The notes beneath the pieces are model-generated. The model did no database searches. It had not been told where the DNA came from and saw only the letters and a program-made list of their open reading frames with translations. A program made the position numbers and the translations under genes. Shown piece by piece: positions 34,664 to 41,598 of a stretch of DNA of 64,000 nt. Position 1 is the first letter of the stretch. Each line of letters opens with the position of its first letter. This stretch comes from RGIG5579 sp045543495 (GTDB lineage: Bacteria > Bacillota > Clostridia > Oscillospirales > SIG627): assembly GCA_045543495.1 (NCBI GenBank), contig JAZQMO010000019.1, positions 1 through 64,000 of the forward strand. The letters run 5' to 3'.

Positions 34664-35917
34664 ATGGATCAGATGAAAATGAAGCAGCAGGGAATTTCCA
34701 TTCCCGAGGGCTTCTCCGTTGGCTTCGGCCGCAGAGGGATCAATCCCCCTCCCGGAACGGGTCTCGGAGGATGGGGCAACTCCGATGTGAGAGTGTCCGA
34801 TCAGATCAAGGACGATCTGGTGCTCTCCTGTACTGCTATTTGTGATGGTGAGGGCTTTCTCCTGCTTTATTCTCAGGATACCACGCAGTCCGGCAAGTCT
34901 CTGCAGGAGACCTTTGCCGCCGAGATCTTTGAGCTTTACGGGATTCCCGCCGAGCGTGTGATCATCAACGCCACCCATTCTCACACCGCTCCCGATATTC
35001 TGTCCAAAAAAGCCGCCGGGCACGAGGCGTATCAAGCCCTGTACCGCACCGCCTTTTTTGAGGCTACGGCAGAGGCTCTTTCAGACCTTGCCCCCGCCGA
35101 GATTCTGGCAGGCAGAACCTATACCGAAGGGATCTCCTTCGTGCGCCGCTACCTTTCCAAAAAGGATGGTTCCTTCCTCGGCAACTGGCCGCCCTTTCAG
35201 TATCCCGAAGAGGCCTATCACGAGACCCGCCCCGATGAAATGCTTCAGGTCATTCGCTTTGTGAGAGAGGCGGGGAAGGATGTGGTGCTCTGCAACTGGC
35301 AGTGCCACCCCTGCTCCGAGCTTGCAGGCTCCAAAAAGAGCGATGTTTCCTCTGACTGGGTAGGCGTTTGCCGCAGTCAGATCGAGGCCAGAGAGGATAT
35401 TTTCTTCTCCTATCATCAGGGTGCCTGCGGCAATGTGGTTTCCGGCTCCAAGATGGCCAATGATTCTCCCTTGAGATACAAGGCAAAGGGACATAAGCTT
35501 TGCTTTTTCGTTCAGGAAGCCCTCCGTGGGGCAACGCCTGTGAAATCGGGCAAGATCCGTGCCGAGAAGCACGATTTTTACGCTCCCCGCAGCCGTGAAT
35601 GGATGGAGAAATTTGGGGCTGAGAAGGATCACGAGTATCTCAATCTTACCACCGCCTGCTTCGGAGACGTGGCCATTGCCACCGCTCCTAACGAGCTGCA
35701 CGACACCTGCGGAAGATTCATCCGTGAGGGCTCTCCCTTTAAGATGACCTTCTTCTGTGGCTATACCAACGGCTCTCAGAGCTACATTCCCGCCGCCTTC
35801 TGCTGGGAAAACGGCGGCTATGAAGTAGGAAAATGCCACTTTGTCCGTGGTACGGGCGAGAAGCTGACCTATCATCACCTGGATCTCTTGAACGAATTTT
35901 ACGAAACGAGGGACTGA
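34664..35917 (+). CDS. Ceramidase-like hydrolase, paralogue 10 (no signal peptide)
   Basis: This 417-residue protein begins MDQMKMKQQGISIPEGF with no signal peptide. Metal motif NATHSHTAP carries His105/His107, with Ser instead of Thr between them, and His215 lies in NWQCHPC. The loop is HQGACGN, and the late motifs are PNELHDTCGRFI and SYIPAAF. It also shares the RRYLSKKDGSFLGNWPP stretch with paralogues 9 and 11. The start abuts the preceding stop without a gap, which implies translational coupling. Confidence 0.86.
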   Translation: MDQMKMKQQGISIPEGFSVGFGRRGINPPPGTGLGGWGNSDVRVSDQIKDDLVLSCTAICDGEGFLLLYSQDTTQSGKSLQETFAAEIFELYGIPAERVIINATHSHTAPDILSKKAAGHEAYQALYRTAFFEATAEALSDLAPAEILAGRTYTEGISFVRRYLSKKDGSFLGNWPPFQYPEEAYHETRPDEMLQVIRFVREAGKDVVLCNWQCHPCSELAGSKKSDVSSDWVGVCRSQIEAREDIFFSYHQGACGNVVSGSKMANDSPLRYKAKGHKLCFFVQEALRGATPVKSGKIRAEKHDFYAPRSREWMEKFGAEKDHEYLNLTTACFGDVAIATAPNELHDTCGRFIREGSPFKMTFFCGYTNGSQSYIPAAFCWENGGYEVGKCHFVRGTGEKLTYHHLDLLNEFYETRD

Positions 35918-35919
35918 AA

Positions 35920-37176
35920 ATGAATTCTCATGCATTCAAATCGGCGGGAGCCGCCCTTCCTCAAGGCTTTTCGGCGGGCTTCGGTCGCAGAACCGTGAAC
36001 CCTGAGGCAGGGACCTGTCTGGCGGGCTTCGGAAATCCCAATCGCCTTTCGGAAAAGGTGGTGGATGATCTGATGATCACCTGCACCGCCCTTTGCGATT
36101 CGGAGCAGATCCTGCTGATCTATTCGCTGGATCTTTGCTCCACCCGTGAGAGTATGGTGGAGCGCGTCGTCTCCTGTTTGGGAGAAAAATTCGGCATTCC
36201 CGCCGAAAATATCATCCTGAACGCCACCCATACCCACTGCGGCCCCGATCTTCACGAGGTGGGTCACGCAGGAATCGAAGCCTATCGGGAGCAGTATTTT
36301 GCTTCGCTTGAGGAAGCGGGTCGGGAGGCCATCCTGGATCTTACCCCCTGCGAAATCAAGGTGGGAAGAACCTATACCGAGGGGATCTCCTTTGTGCGCC
36401 GCTACCTGTCCAAGCACGATGGCTCCTTTATCGGCAATTGGCCCAAGCCGCAGAAAAGCGAGGATGCCTATCACGAGACCCGCCCCGATGAGATGCTTCA
36501 GGTCATTCGCTTTGTGCGAGAAGAAAAGAAGGATATCGTTCTTTGCAACTGGCAGTGCCATCCCTGCTCCGGCAGACTGGCAGGGGAAATGAGAACGGAT
36601 GTTTCCTCCGACTTTATCGGCCCTATGCGTGAGGCCTTGGAGGCAGAGGAGGAGATCCTCTTCTCCTATCAGCAGGGCGCCTGCGGAAACGTGGTATCGG
36701 GCACCAAGATCATCACCGAAATGACCCCTCTTAATTATCGGATCAAGGGAATGATCCTGTGCGGTGCCGTGAAGGAAGCTTTGAAGGCCGCCTATCCCGT
36801 CAAGGCGGGGAAGATCCGTGCCGTGAAGGAAGAGCTTTCCTTGAAGCGGAATGCGGCCTTTATGGAAAAATGGAAGGTGACAACGGATGCGGAGACCCTG
36901 CATCTGTCCACCGTCAGCATCGGAGATGTGGCCTTTGCCACCGCTCCTTGCGAATTGCACGACGCCTGCGGAAGATTTATCCGTGAGGGCTCTCCCTTTA
37001 AGATGACCTTCTTCTGTGGCTACACCAACGGGGGACACGGCTACATTCCTGCCTCCTTCTGCTGGGAAAACGGCGGCTATGAGGTGAACAAATGCCATTT
37101 CCACCGTGGTGCGGGAGAGAGGATCGTGCGCCATCATCTGGAACAACTTGGTAAGCTTTACGAGGAGAGAGAATAA
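35920..37176 (+). CDS. Ceramidase-like hydrolase, paralogue 11 (no signal peptide)
   Basis: This 418-residue protein starts 2 bp after paralogue 10 (MNSHAFKSAGAALPQGF). Zinc-ligand candidates are His104/His106 in NATHTHCGP and His214 in NWQCHPC. The loop reads QQGACGN, with Gln for the usual His. Late motifs are PCELHDACGRFI and GYIPASF. Near the C-terminus FCWENGGYEVNKCHFHRG closely follows paralogues 9 and 10. No signal peptide. The GxGRxxVNPxxGT(C/G)L start motif matches the ceramidase-family N-terminal strand. Confidence 0.86.
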   Translation: MNSHAFKSAGAALPQGFSAGFGRRTVNPEAGTCLAGFGNPNRLSEKVVDDLMITCTALCDSEQILLIYSLDLCSTRESMVERVVSCLGEKFGIPAENIILNATHTHCGPDLHEVGHAGIEAYREQYFASLEEAGREAILDLTPCEIKVGRTYTEGISFVRRYLSKHDGSFIGNWPKPQKSEDAYHETRPDEMLQVIRFVREEKKDIVLCNWQCHPCSGRLAGEMRTDVSSDFIGPMREALEAEEEILFSYQQGACGNVVSGTKIITEMTPLNYRIKGMILCGAVKEALKAAYPVKAGKIRAVKEELSLKRNAAFMEKWKVTTDAETLHLSTVSIGDVAFATAPCELHDACGRFIREGSPFKMTFFCGYTNGGHGYIPASFCWENGGYEVNKCHFHRGAGERIVRHHLEQLGKLYEERE

Positions 37177-38424
37177 ATGGATCGGACCAAGCTTCGGGAA
37201 TGGAAGATCGCCGTTCCCGAGGGCTTTTCGGCGGGCTGGGCCAGAGAGGTGATCAATCCTCTCCCCGGTACCTGCCTCGGCGGGTGGGCCACCGCCTCCA
37301 AGCGCTTATGCGAGGAGATTTTAGATGATATTATGGCCACCTGTACCGCCCTTTCCGACGGAAAAAGCATTTTCCTCTTTTATTCCCACGATGCGCTCTA
37401 CATCCGTGACACTATGCTGGACGAGCAGACCCGCCGAGTGTGGGAAAAATACGGGATCCCCGCAGAAAATGTGGTGATGAATGCCACCCATTCCCATTCT
37501 GCTCCCATTCTCCATTATCCTAAAATGAGCGGGATGCCCGAGTATATGGAGCGCTTCTGGGCGGCGATGGATCGCATTACCGAGGCGGCCATTCGGGATC
37601 TTGCGGAGGCCAAGCTTTTCATCGGCACCGCTCACACCAAGAACTTAAACTTTGTCCGCCGCTATGTTTCCATAGACGGCAAGGAGTATTTGGGAGGCTC
37701 CGCTCTCCCCAAGGGGCAGGATCCCACCAAGGTTCGCCACGAGACCGAGCCCGACACCGAAATGCAGGTGTTCCGCTTGGAGCGGGAGGGCAAAAAGAAT
37801 ATCGTTATGGTGAACTGGCAGTGCCATCCCTGCTCCGCAGGGGTGGGAAAAGAGTGGGGAACAGGCGTTTCCGCCGACTGGGTGGGCCATCTTCGTATGG
37901 GGGCAGAGGAGCTTTTGGATGCGCACTTTGTATACCATCAGGGCTGTGCAGGCAATCTTGCCAACGCCTCCAAGCTTCAGGGAGTTCAGGCCATTACCGA
38001 TTATAAGGCCAAGGGCCGTGCTTTGGCAGAGTATGTAAAAGAGGCCTACGACAACGCCGCTCCCGCCAAAACGGGCGTCTTTCAGGCAAGCCGTCAGAAT
38101 TTCATCGCCACCAACAATGAGCGATACCGTGAAAAGGAAAAGGCGGGCGAGACCGCTTCCCTGTATCTGAATACGCTGTCGATCGGCGATGTGGCCTTCG
38201 TCACCGTTCCCTGTGAGTGGCACGATACCTGCGGCCGTATGGTGAAGGATGCCTCTCCCTTCAAAATGACCTTCGTCTGCGCTTATTCCAACGGTGTGTT
38301 CAGCTACATTCCCTCCGCTCTCGCTTATTCCAACGGTGGGTACGAGTCCAAAATGTGCCACTTTGTCCGTGGCACGGGAGAAAAGATCGCCGAGGCGCTC
38401 ATTGATTCTCTGAAAAAGATCTGA
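37177..38424 (+). CDS. Ceramidase-like hydrolase, paralogue 12 (no signal peptide)
   Basis: This last paralogue (415 residues) starts directly after the stop of paralogue 11. It has His105/His107 in NATHSHSAP, His217 in VNWQCHPC, loop HQGCAGN, and late motifs PCEWHDTCGRMV and SYIPSAL. It is intermediate: its middle (FIGTAHTKNLNFVRRYVS and the GGSALPKGQDPTKVRHE stretch) resembles the lipoprotein copies, while its C-terminal CGR motif resembles 9-11. This mosaic suggests recombination between copies. Two hairpins follow its stop. Confidence 0.86.
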   Translation: MDRTKLREWKIAVPEGFSAGWAREVINPLPGTCLGGWATASKRLCEEILDDIMATCTALSDGKSIFLFYSHDALYIRDTMLDEQTRRVWEKYGIPAENVVMNATHSHSAPILHYPKMSGMPEYMERFWAAMDRITEAAIRDLAEAKLFIGTAHTKNLNFVRRYVSIDGKEYLGGSALPKGQDPTKVRHETEPDTEMQVFRLEREGKKNIVMVNWQCHPCSAGVGKEWGTGVSADWVGHLRMGAEELLDAHFVYHQGCAGNLANASKLQGVQAITDYKAKGRALAEYVKEAYDNAAPAKTGVFQASRQNFIATNNERYREKEKAGETASLYLNTLSIGDVAFVTVPCEWHDTCGRMVKDASPFKMTFVCAYSNGVFSYIPSALAYSNGGYESKMCHFVRGTGEKIAEALIDSLKKI

Positions 38425-38438
38425 AAACCAAAAAAGAA

Positions 38439-38470
38439 AAAGTCTTTTGCGTTTTGCAAAAGACTTTAGT
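38439..38470 (+). terminator. First hairpin after the paralogue array
   Basis: AAAGTCTTTTGC pairs with GCAAAAGACTTT around GTTTT. No long T run, so it may be a stabiliser or a weak terminator. Confidence 0.6.
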
Positions 38471-38488
38471 CTGAAGACAAAGTCCCGA

Positions 38489-38525
38489 ACGGAGACACTT
38501 CGTAAAGAAGTAGTCTCCGTTTTTC
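38489..38525 (+). terminator. Second terminator after the paralogue array
   Basis: ACGGAGAC pairs with GTCTCCGT, with an inner ACTTC/GAAGT stem, and TTTTT follows. Confidence 0.75.
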
Positions 38526-38538
38526 TATATAAAGGAAA

Positions 38539-38839
38539 ATGACACTTTCAAAAAATTGAAAGTGTCATAGTGGGTTACATACTTTTAAAAAGGTAAATAC
38601 TTGCCGAAAAACAATTGTTTTTCGGTGCGTAAAGAATGATATATCTCTAACGAGATATGATATACGGCTTTGCCGTATGATATATTTTCACTTCGTGAAA
38701 ACATGATATAATATCCGTTCCTTAATATGCCGCAGGCATATATCATCGCTCGCAGAACGATATCATACCGAAGGTATATCACCCGTTCCGTAAAGGAACG
38801 GATATCATTGAGGCACACTTCCTTACAGAGTGTGCCTCA
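38539..38839. repeat. Cluster of about ten short hairpins separated by GATAT-type linkers
   Basis: No real gene is seen here. Perfect or near-perfect inverted repeats follow each other: 38539-38568 (13-bp stem, AAAA loop), 38604-38625 (22-bp palindrome), 38641-38658, 38662-38678, 38685-38701, 38725-38741, 38745-38761, 38765-38777, 38783-38801 and 38809-38839 (11-bp stem). Between them TGATAT or ATATCAT recurs. ATATCCGTTCC (38711) can also pair with GGAACGGATAT (38795), enclosing the inner hairpins in one large fold. A 77-codon minus-strand frame across it is a by-product of the repeats. Confidence 0.8.
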
Positions 38840-38855
38840 AAGGGGCTTTGTTTTT

Positions 38856-39599
38856 TTATCGCTCGATGCCAAGATCCTCTAAGCTCAGGGAGATGCCTTC
38901 GGTCTCTTCGTCATCAATTTCGGGCCCGTCCTCCGAGAGGGGGGTAGGGGGAATTTTCTTCTGCGGCTTCTCGCCTGCCGAAAGGCGAAGCCAAAGAGCA
39001 AGGGAATAGGAAAGATAATAGAGAAAAACGGAAATGACAAAGAAGCGGTAACGGAAGGAGGATAGGGTGCCGAGGGGCAGAAGCTGGGTGAAATAAAACT
39101 GCGAGAGCTTTTCATCCAGCGCAAAGGATAGGATCAAAAGAGTGCCTTCTATGAGAGCGTGGCCCAGACAAAGCTGAGCGGCAAGGCGGGAAAACAACGG
39201 ATTCTTTGCCGAAAGGATCACCATAGCCCCCATCAAAAGAAGAAAAATGAGGGTGATCAGCACCGTGCCGTGCACCTTTTTTCCTCCCGCAATGACCAAA
39301 ATTTCCAGTGCTCCATAAAGGAAAAGGGGAAGGGCAGCGGGAATGGCAAAGGACAGACCCTGCGGGGAAGAGAAAAGACTTACCGCCAAGGCCAAGATCA
39401 GGCAGAAGGGAGCGGCCATCCAGCAAAGATCCGCCAGAAGAGACAGGGTACCCTGCTCGGTGGAAACGGGGATCTCAAAATAAGCATCCATTCCTCTCCC
39501 GTCGGAAAACCAGCCCCAGGCAAAAAAGGTAAAAAACAGCATCATCAGGGCCAAAAAAAGGGAAAGGCCGCAGCAGAGATAATAGCGAATTTGTTTCAT
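38856..39599 (-). CDS. Hypothetical multi-pass membrane protein
   Basis: I do not recognise this family. The 247 residues contain about six hydrophobic helices (first about residues 9-30, last about 184-205). They are followed by a hydrophilic, acidic C-terminal tail of 40 residues (EIDDEETEGISLSLEDLGIER) that is probably cytoplasmic. It has its own promoter (TTGACG-17-TATAAT) and is convergent with the paralogue array and divergent from the terminase-like gene. Confidence 0.65.
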   Translation of the reverse strand: MKQIRYYLCCGLSLFLALMMLFFTFFAWGWFSDGRGMDAYFEIPVSTEQGTLSLLADLCWMAAPFCLILALAVSLFSSPQGLSFAIPAALPLFLYGALEILVIAGGKKVHGTVLITLIFLLLMGAMVILSAKNPLFSRLAAQLCLGHALIEGTLLILSFALDEKLSQFYFTQLLPLGTLSSFRYRFFVISVFLYYLSYSLALWLRLSAGEKPQKKIPPTPLSEDGPEIDDEETEGISLSLEDLGIER

Positions 39600-39628
39600 A
39601 GCGATCTCACTTTGTTTTGATTGCCTCT

Positions 39629-39657
39629 ATTATAGAAAAAAATCCTCCTTCCGTCAA
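39629..39657 (-). promoter_or_regulatory. Promoter of the hypothetical membrane protein
   Basis: On the minus strand TTGACG (39657-39652), 17 bp, TATAAT (39634-39629). Confidence 0.75.
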
Positions 39658-39719
39658 GACTTGGCATTGCGTGGCAGGCTCGCTGCGTGGTATGGTGTGA
39701 AAAAAAAGGAGGTTCAATC

Positions 39720-40112
39720 GTGAAGAAGTTAACAGAAAAAAAGGTAAAACGCTGTCTGGAGGAGTATTTTTCCTCCCGCCGAGTGGCAAAACGGAATTCG
39801 GAGGGGGAGATCCTTGTGGCCAAAACGGGGGAGATCCTCTTTGAGGAGCGTCCCTGCACCGTGACGGGACTTGCCCTTGCCTTGGGAATGAGCCGTCGGG
39901 AGGAGATGGATCAGATCAAGGAGAAAAAAGTAAAAGCGCTCATTGACCGAGCGCTTTTGAGAATTGAAGAGAGTGCCGAGGAAAAGCTTTTTTCCAAGGA
40001 CACCGTCAACGGTGCCAAGCTGTTCCTTTCCACCAATTTTCGGCGTTGGCAGGGCACGGTGGAGGAGGAAGCCCCCGCCAATTTGGGGGTCTGCACCCTG
40101 TGGGCCGAGTGA
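39720..40112 (+). CDS. Terminase small subunit-like protein
   Basis: The 130 residues resemble phage DNA-packaging small subunits. The segment FEERPCTVTGLALALGMSRREEMDQI is the helix-turn-helix that such proteins use to recognise the packaging site, and a coiled C-terminal half follows. GTG at 39720 with AAGGAGG is the best start. The large subunit lies 1.5 kb downstream, separated by thiN-thiT in the opposite direction, and no other phage gene is near. The stop TGA abuts the thiN stop, together forming TGATCA. Confidence 0.7.
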   Translation: MKKLTEKKVKRCLEEYFSSRRVAKRNSEGEILVAKTGEILFEERPCTVTGLALALGMSRREEMDQIKEKKVKALIDRALLRIEESAEEKLFSKDTVNGAKLFLSTNFRRWQGTVEEEAPANLGVCTLWAE

Positions 40113-40733
40113 TCACAGATCCAAAATCAAAAAGACCTTGCCCTGGTGAACCTGAACCCGAGTCTCCCCTGCGATCTCATTGCTGACTCCCAAGGGAAAA
40201 TCAATGGTGAGGGGAGCGTGGGACAAATTGTATTTTGCTCCCGAAACGGAAACGATGGCCTTTTCCGTGGCGGAAAAGAGGGAAAAATAGCGGCAGGGCG
40301 CAAGGGAGATCTCTTCCCCCTGCTCCACAAGATCGATCCTGCATTTTAAATCCCGAATTTGCCCCTTGGCCCCCTTGGAGGAGAGGGTCAGAAGGGTGGA
40401 AAGGTTTGCCACGGTGTGGGAAAAGCGGTTTCCGCCCATGGCTCCGTAGAGAACGAAGCGGCGGTAGCCCAAATTCAGGCCCTCCCGCACGGCGGCGAGG
40501 GTATCGGTATCGTCCTTTACCTTGGGGAGAACAATGGATCTGACTCCTTCGGGAGAAAAGCCGAGGGAGTCCGAATCGCCAATATAAAGGTCGCAAGGGA
40601 TGCCCGCCTCCCGTAAGAGGGCATAGCCTCGGTCTGCGGCGATGACAAGATCGCCCGCTTCTGTTTCAAAGACGGCGGGATCAAAATCCCCCGCTCCTAC
40701 GATGCGGCAGACACCGCTTTTTCCTTCTGACAT
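40113..40733 (-). CDS. thiN: Thiamine diphosphokinase
   Basis: This 206-residue enzyme converts thiamine to thiamine diphosphate. It shows VIAADRGYALLREAGIPCDLYIGDSDS, the ATP-site DDTDTLAAVREGLNLG and YGAMGGNRFSHTVANLSTL, then the C-terminal thiamine-binding beta domain (TEKAIVSVSGAKYNLSHAPL, FPLGVSNEI). It follows thiT by 6 bp and lies under the TPP riboswitch, so uptake and activation of thiamine are controlled together. Confidence 0.95.
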   Translation of the reverse strand: MSEGKSGVCRIVGAGDFDPAVFETEAGDLVIAADRGYALLREAGIPCDLYIGDSDSLGFSPEGVRSIVLPKVKDDTDTLAAVREGLNLGYRRFVLYGAMGGNRFSHTVANLSTLLTLSSKGAKGQIRDLKCRIDLVEQGEEISLAPCRYFSLFSATEKAIVSVSGAKYNLSHAPLTIDFPLGVSNEIAGETRVQVHQGKVFLILDL

Positions 40734-40739
40734 ATTACC

Positions 40740-41393
40740 TCAATTCTTTTTCACAAAGGGAAGTCGGGAAACGGGAATGGCGGCCACAAGGGTGATCACG
40801 GTCTCGGGAAGCATATAAAGCCCGTTGTATACCACGGAGTAAACAAGGGAAAGAGAAAAGCCCGAGAAGGTTTCCATGGCCCATTGGGAGATGGCAAAAT
40901 CCTTGGCGGCGCTTTCCAAAAAGAACCATTCTGCCCAAGCCCCGTAGAAGATGGCACCGGAGAGCACGTGGAACAGGTAGCAAAGGGCACAGCCTAAGAT
41001 CGAGCCCGAAACCAGCGCCTTTGCAGGGGAGAGGTGGCGAAAGACGCCTCCGAGCCCCACCGAGGTAAAGGCGAGAATGTAATCCAGAAGCAAAATGGCA
41101 AAGGCCACTCCCACCGATCCCATATAGGAATCGGAATCGGGTAAAAACAGGCCCGAAACGGTCTTGAAGCCAATGGCCATCTGCAAGAGGGAATACACGA
41201 AGGCACTGCCAAGACCCCAGCGAACGCCATACAGATAAGAGATCAGAACAAGGGGCAAAAGGCTTGCGATGGTGACGGTGCCGCCGAAGGGGAGGTTTAA
41301 GAAGGGGATCCATTCGGATACCAGCGAAATGGCGCTGCCCAAGGCAATCAGCATTGCCGAGGTGACCAGCTTTTGTGTTTTGGTGTGATTCAT
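40740..41393 (-). CDS. thiT: Energy-coupled thiamine transporter ThiT
   Basis: This is the S component of an ECF importer that binds thiamine. The 217 residues form about six membrane helices. They show the ThiT pattern KLVTSAMLIALGSAISLV near the N-terminus (AxxxA-type ECF contact) and a conserved aromatic region, SGAIFYGAWAEWFF. It is the first gene behind a TPP riboswitch. The shared EcfAAT module must be elsewhere. Confidence 0.95.
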   Translation of the reverse strand: MNHTKTQKLVTSAMLIALGSAISLVSEWIPFLNLPFGGTVTIASLLPLVLISYLYGVRWGLGSAFVYSLLQMAIGFKTVSGLFLPDSDSYMGSVGVAFAILLLDYILAFTSVGLGGVFRHLSPAKALVSGSILGCALCYLFHVLSGAIFYGAWAEWFFLESAAKDFAISQWAMETFSGFSLSLVYSVVYNGLYMLPETVITLVAAIPVSRLPFVKKN

Positions 41394-41406
41394 ACGACAC
41401 TCCTAT

Positions 41407-41441
41407 AAAAAAATTCGCACAGGACGGAAGTCCCGTGCGAA
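41407..41441 (-). terminator. Riboswitch-controlled terminator before thiT
   Basis: On the minus strand TTCGCACGGGAC pairs with GTCCTGTGCGAA and is followed by seven T, just upstream of the thiT RBS. This suggests transcription attenuation when TPP is bound. Confidence 0.85.
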
Positions 41442-41463
41442 CGTGAATCTGTTCTCCATAAAA

Positions 41464-41540
41464 ACTCCCTACGCCGGTATTATCCATCTCAGGTGAAAGG
41501 GTTTGCATTTCTGCATCTCAGCCGTAGCACCCCTGTTTTT
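41464..41540 (-). promoter_or_regulatory. TPP riboswitch
   Basis: Read on the minus strand, it contains the conserved strings GGGGTGC, GCTGAGAT, ACCCTTTCACCTGA-like (here AACCCTTTCACCTGAG), TGGATAATACCGGCGTAGGGA. These are the thi-box hallmarks in the right order. It lies between a TTGACA/TATCAT promoter and the terminator, ahead of thiT-thiN. Confidence 0.95.
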
Positions 41541-41561
41541 TCCGCTCTTGTGCGTAGCCTT

Positions 41562-41590
41562 ATGATAACTTCTTTTTTTGGATTTGTCAA
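41562..41590 (-). promoter_or_regulatory. Promoter of thiT-thiN
   Basis: On the minus strand TTGACA (41590-41585), 17 bp, TATCAT (41567-41562). Confidence 0.8.
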
Positions 41591-41598
41591 GTAAAAAA

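Noticed and set aside
21607..37146. Long minus-strand frames opposite the ceramidase-like array (up to 576 codons)
   Set aside because: They recur at the same relative place in each paralogue, so they follow from the codon usage of conserved motifs. None has a promoter, RBS or domain.
21592..38424. Array as broken copies or pseudogenes of one gene
   Set aside because: All twelve frames are full length with RBS, none has a frameshift or internal stop, and all keep the predicted catalytic residues.
38585..38818. 77-codon minus-strand frame in the hairpin cluster
   Set aside because: It runs through the inverted repeats (Tyr/Ile/Arg codons come from GATAT linkers) and has no RBS.
38539..38839. 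Hairpin cluster as a CRISPR array
   Set aside because: The stems differ in sequence and length, there is no constant repeat of 23-40 bp with unique spacers, and no cas gene is near.
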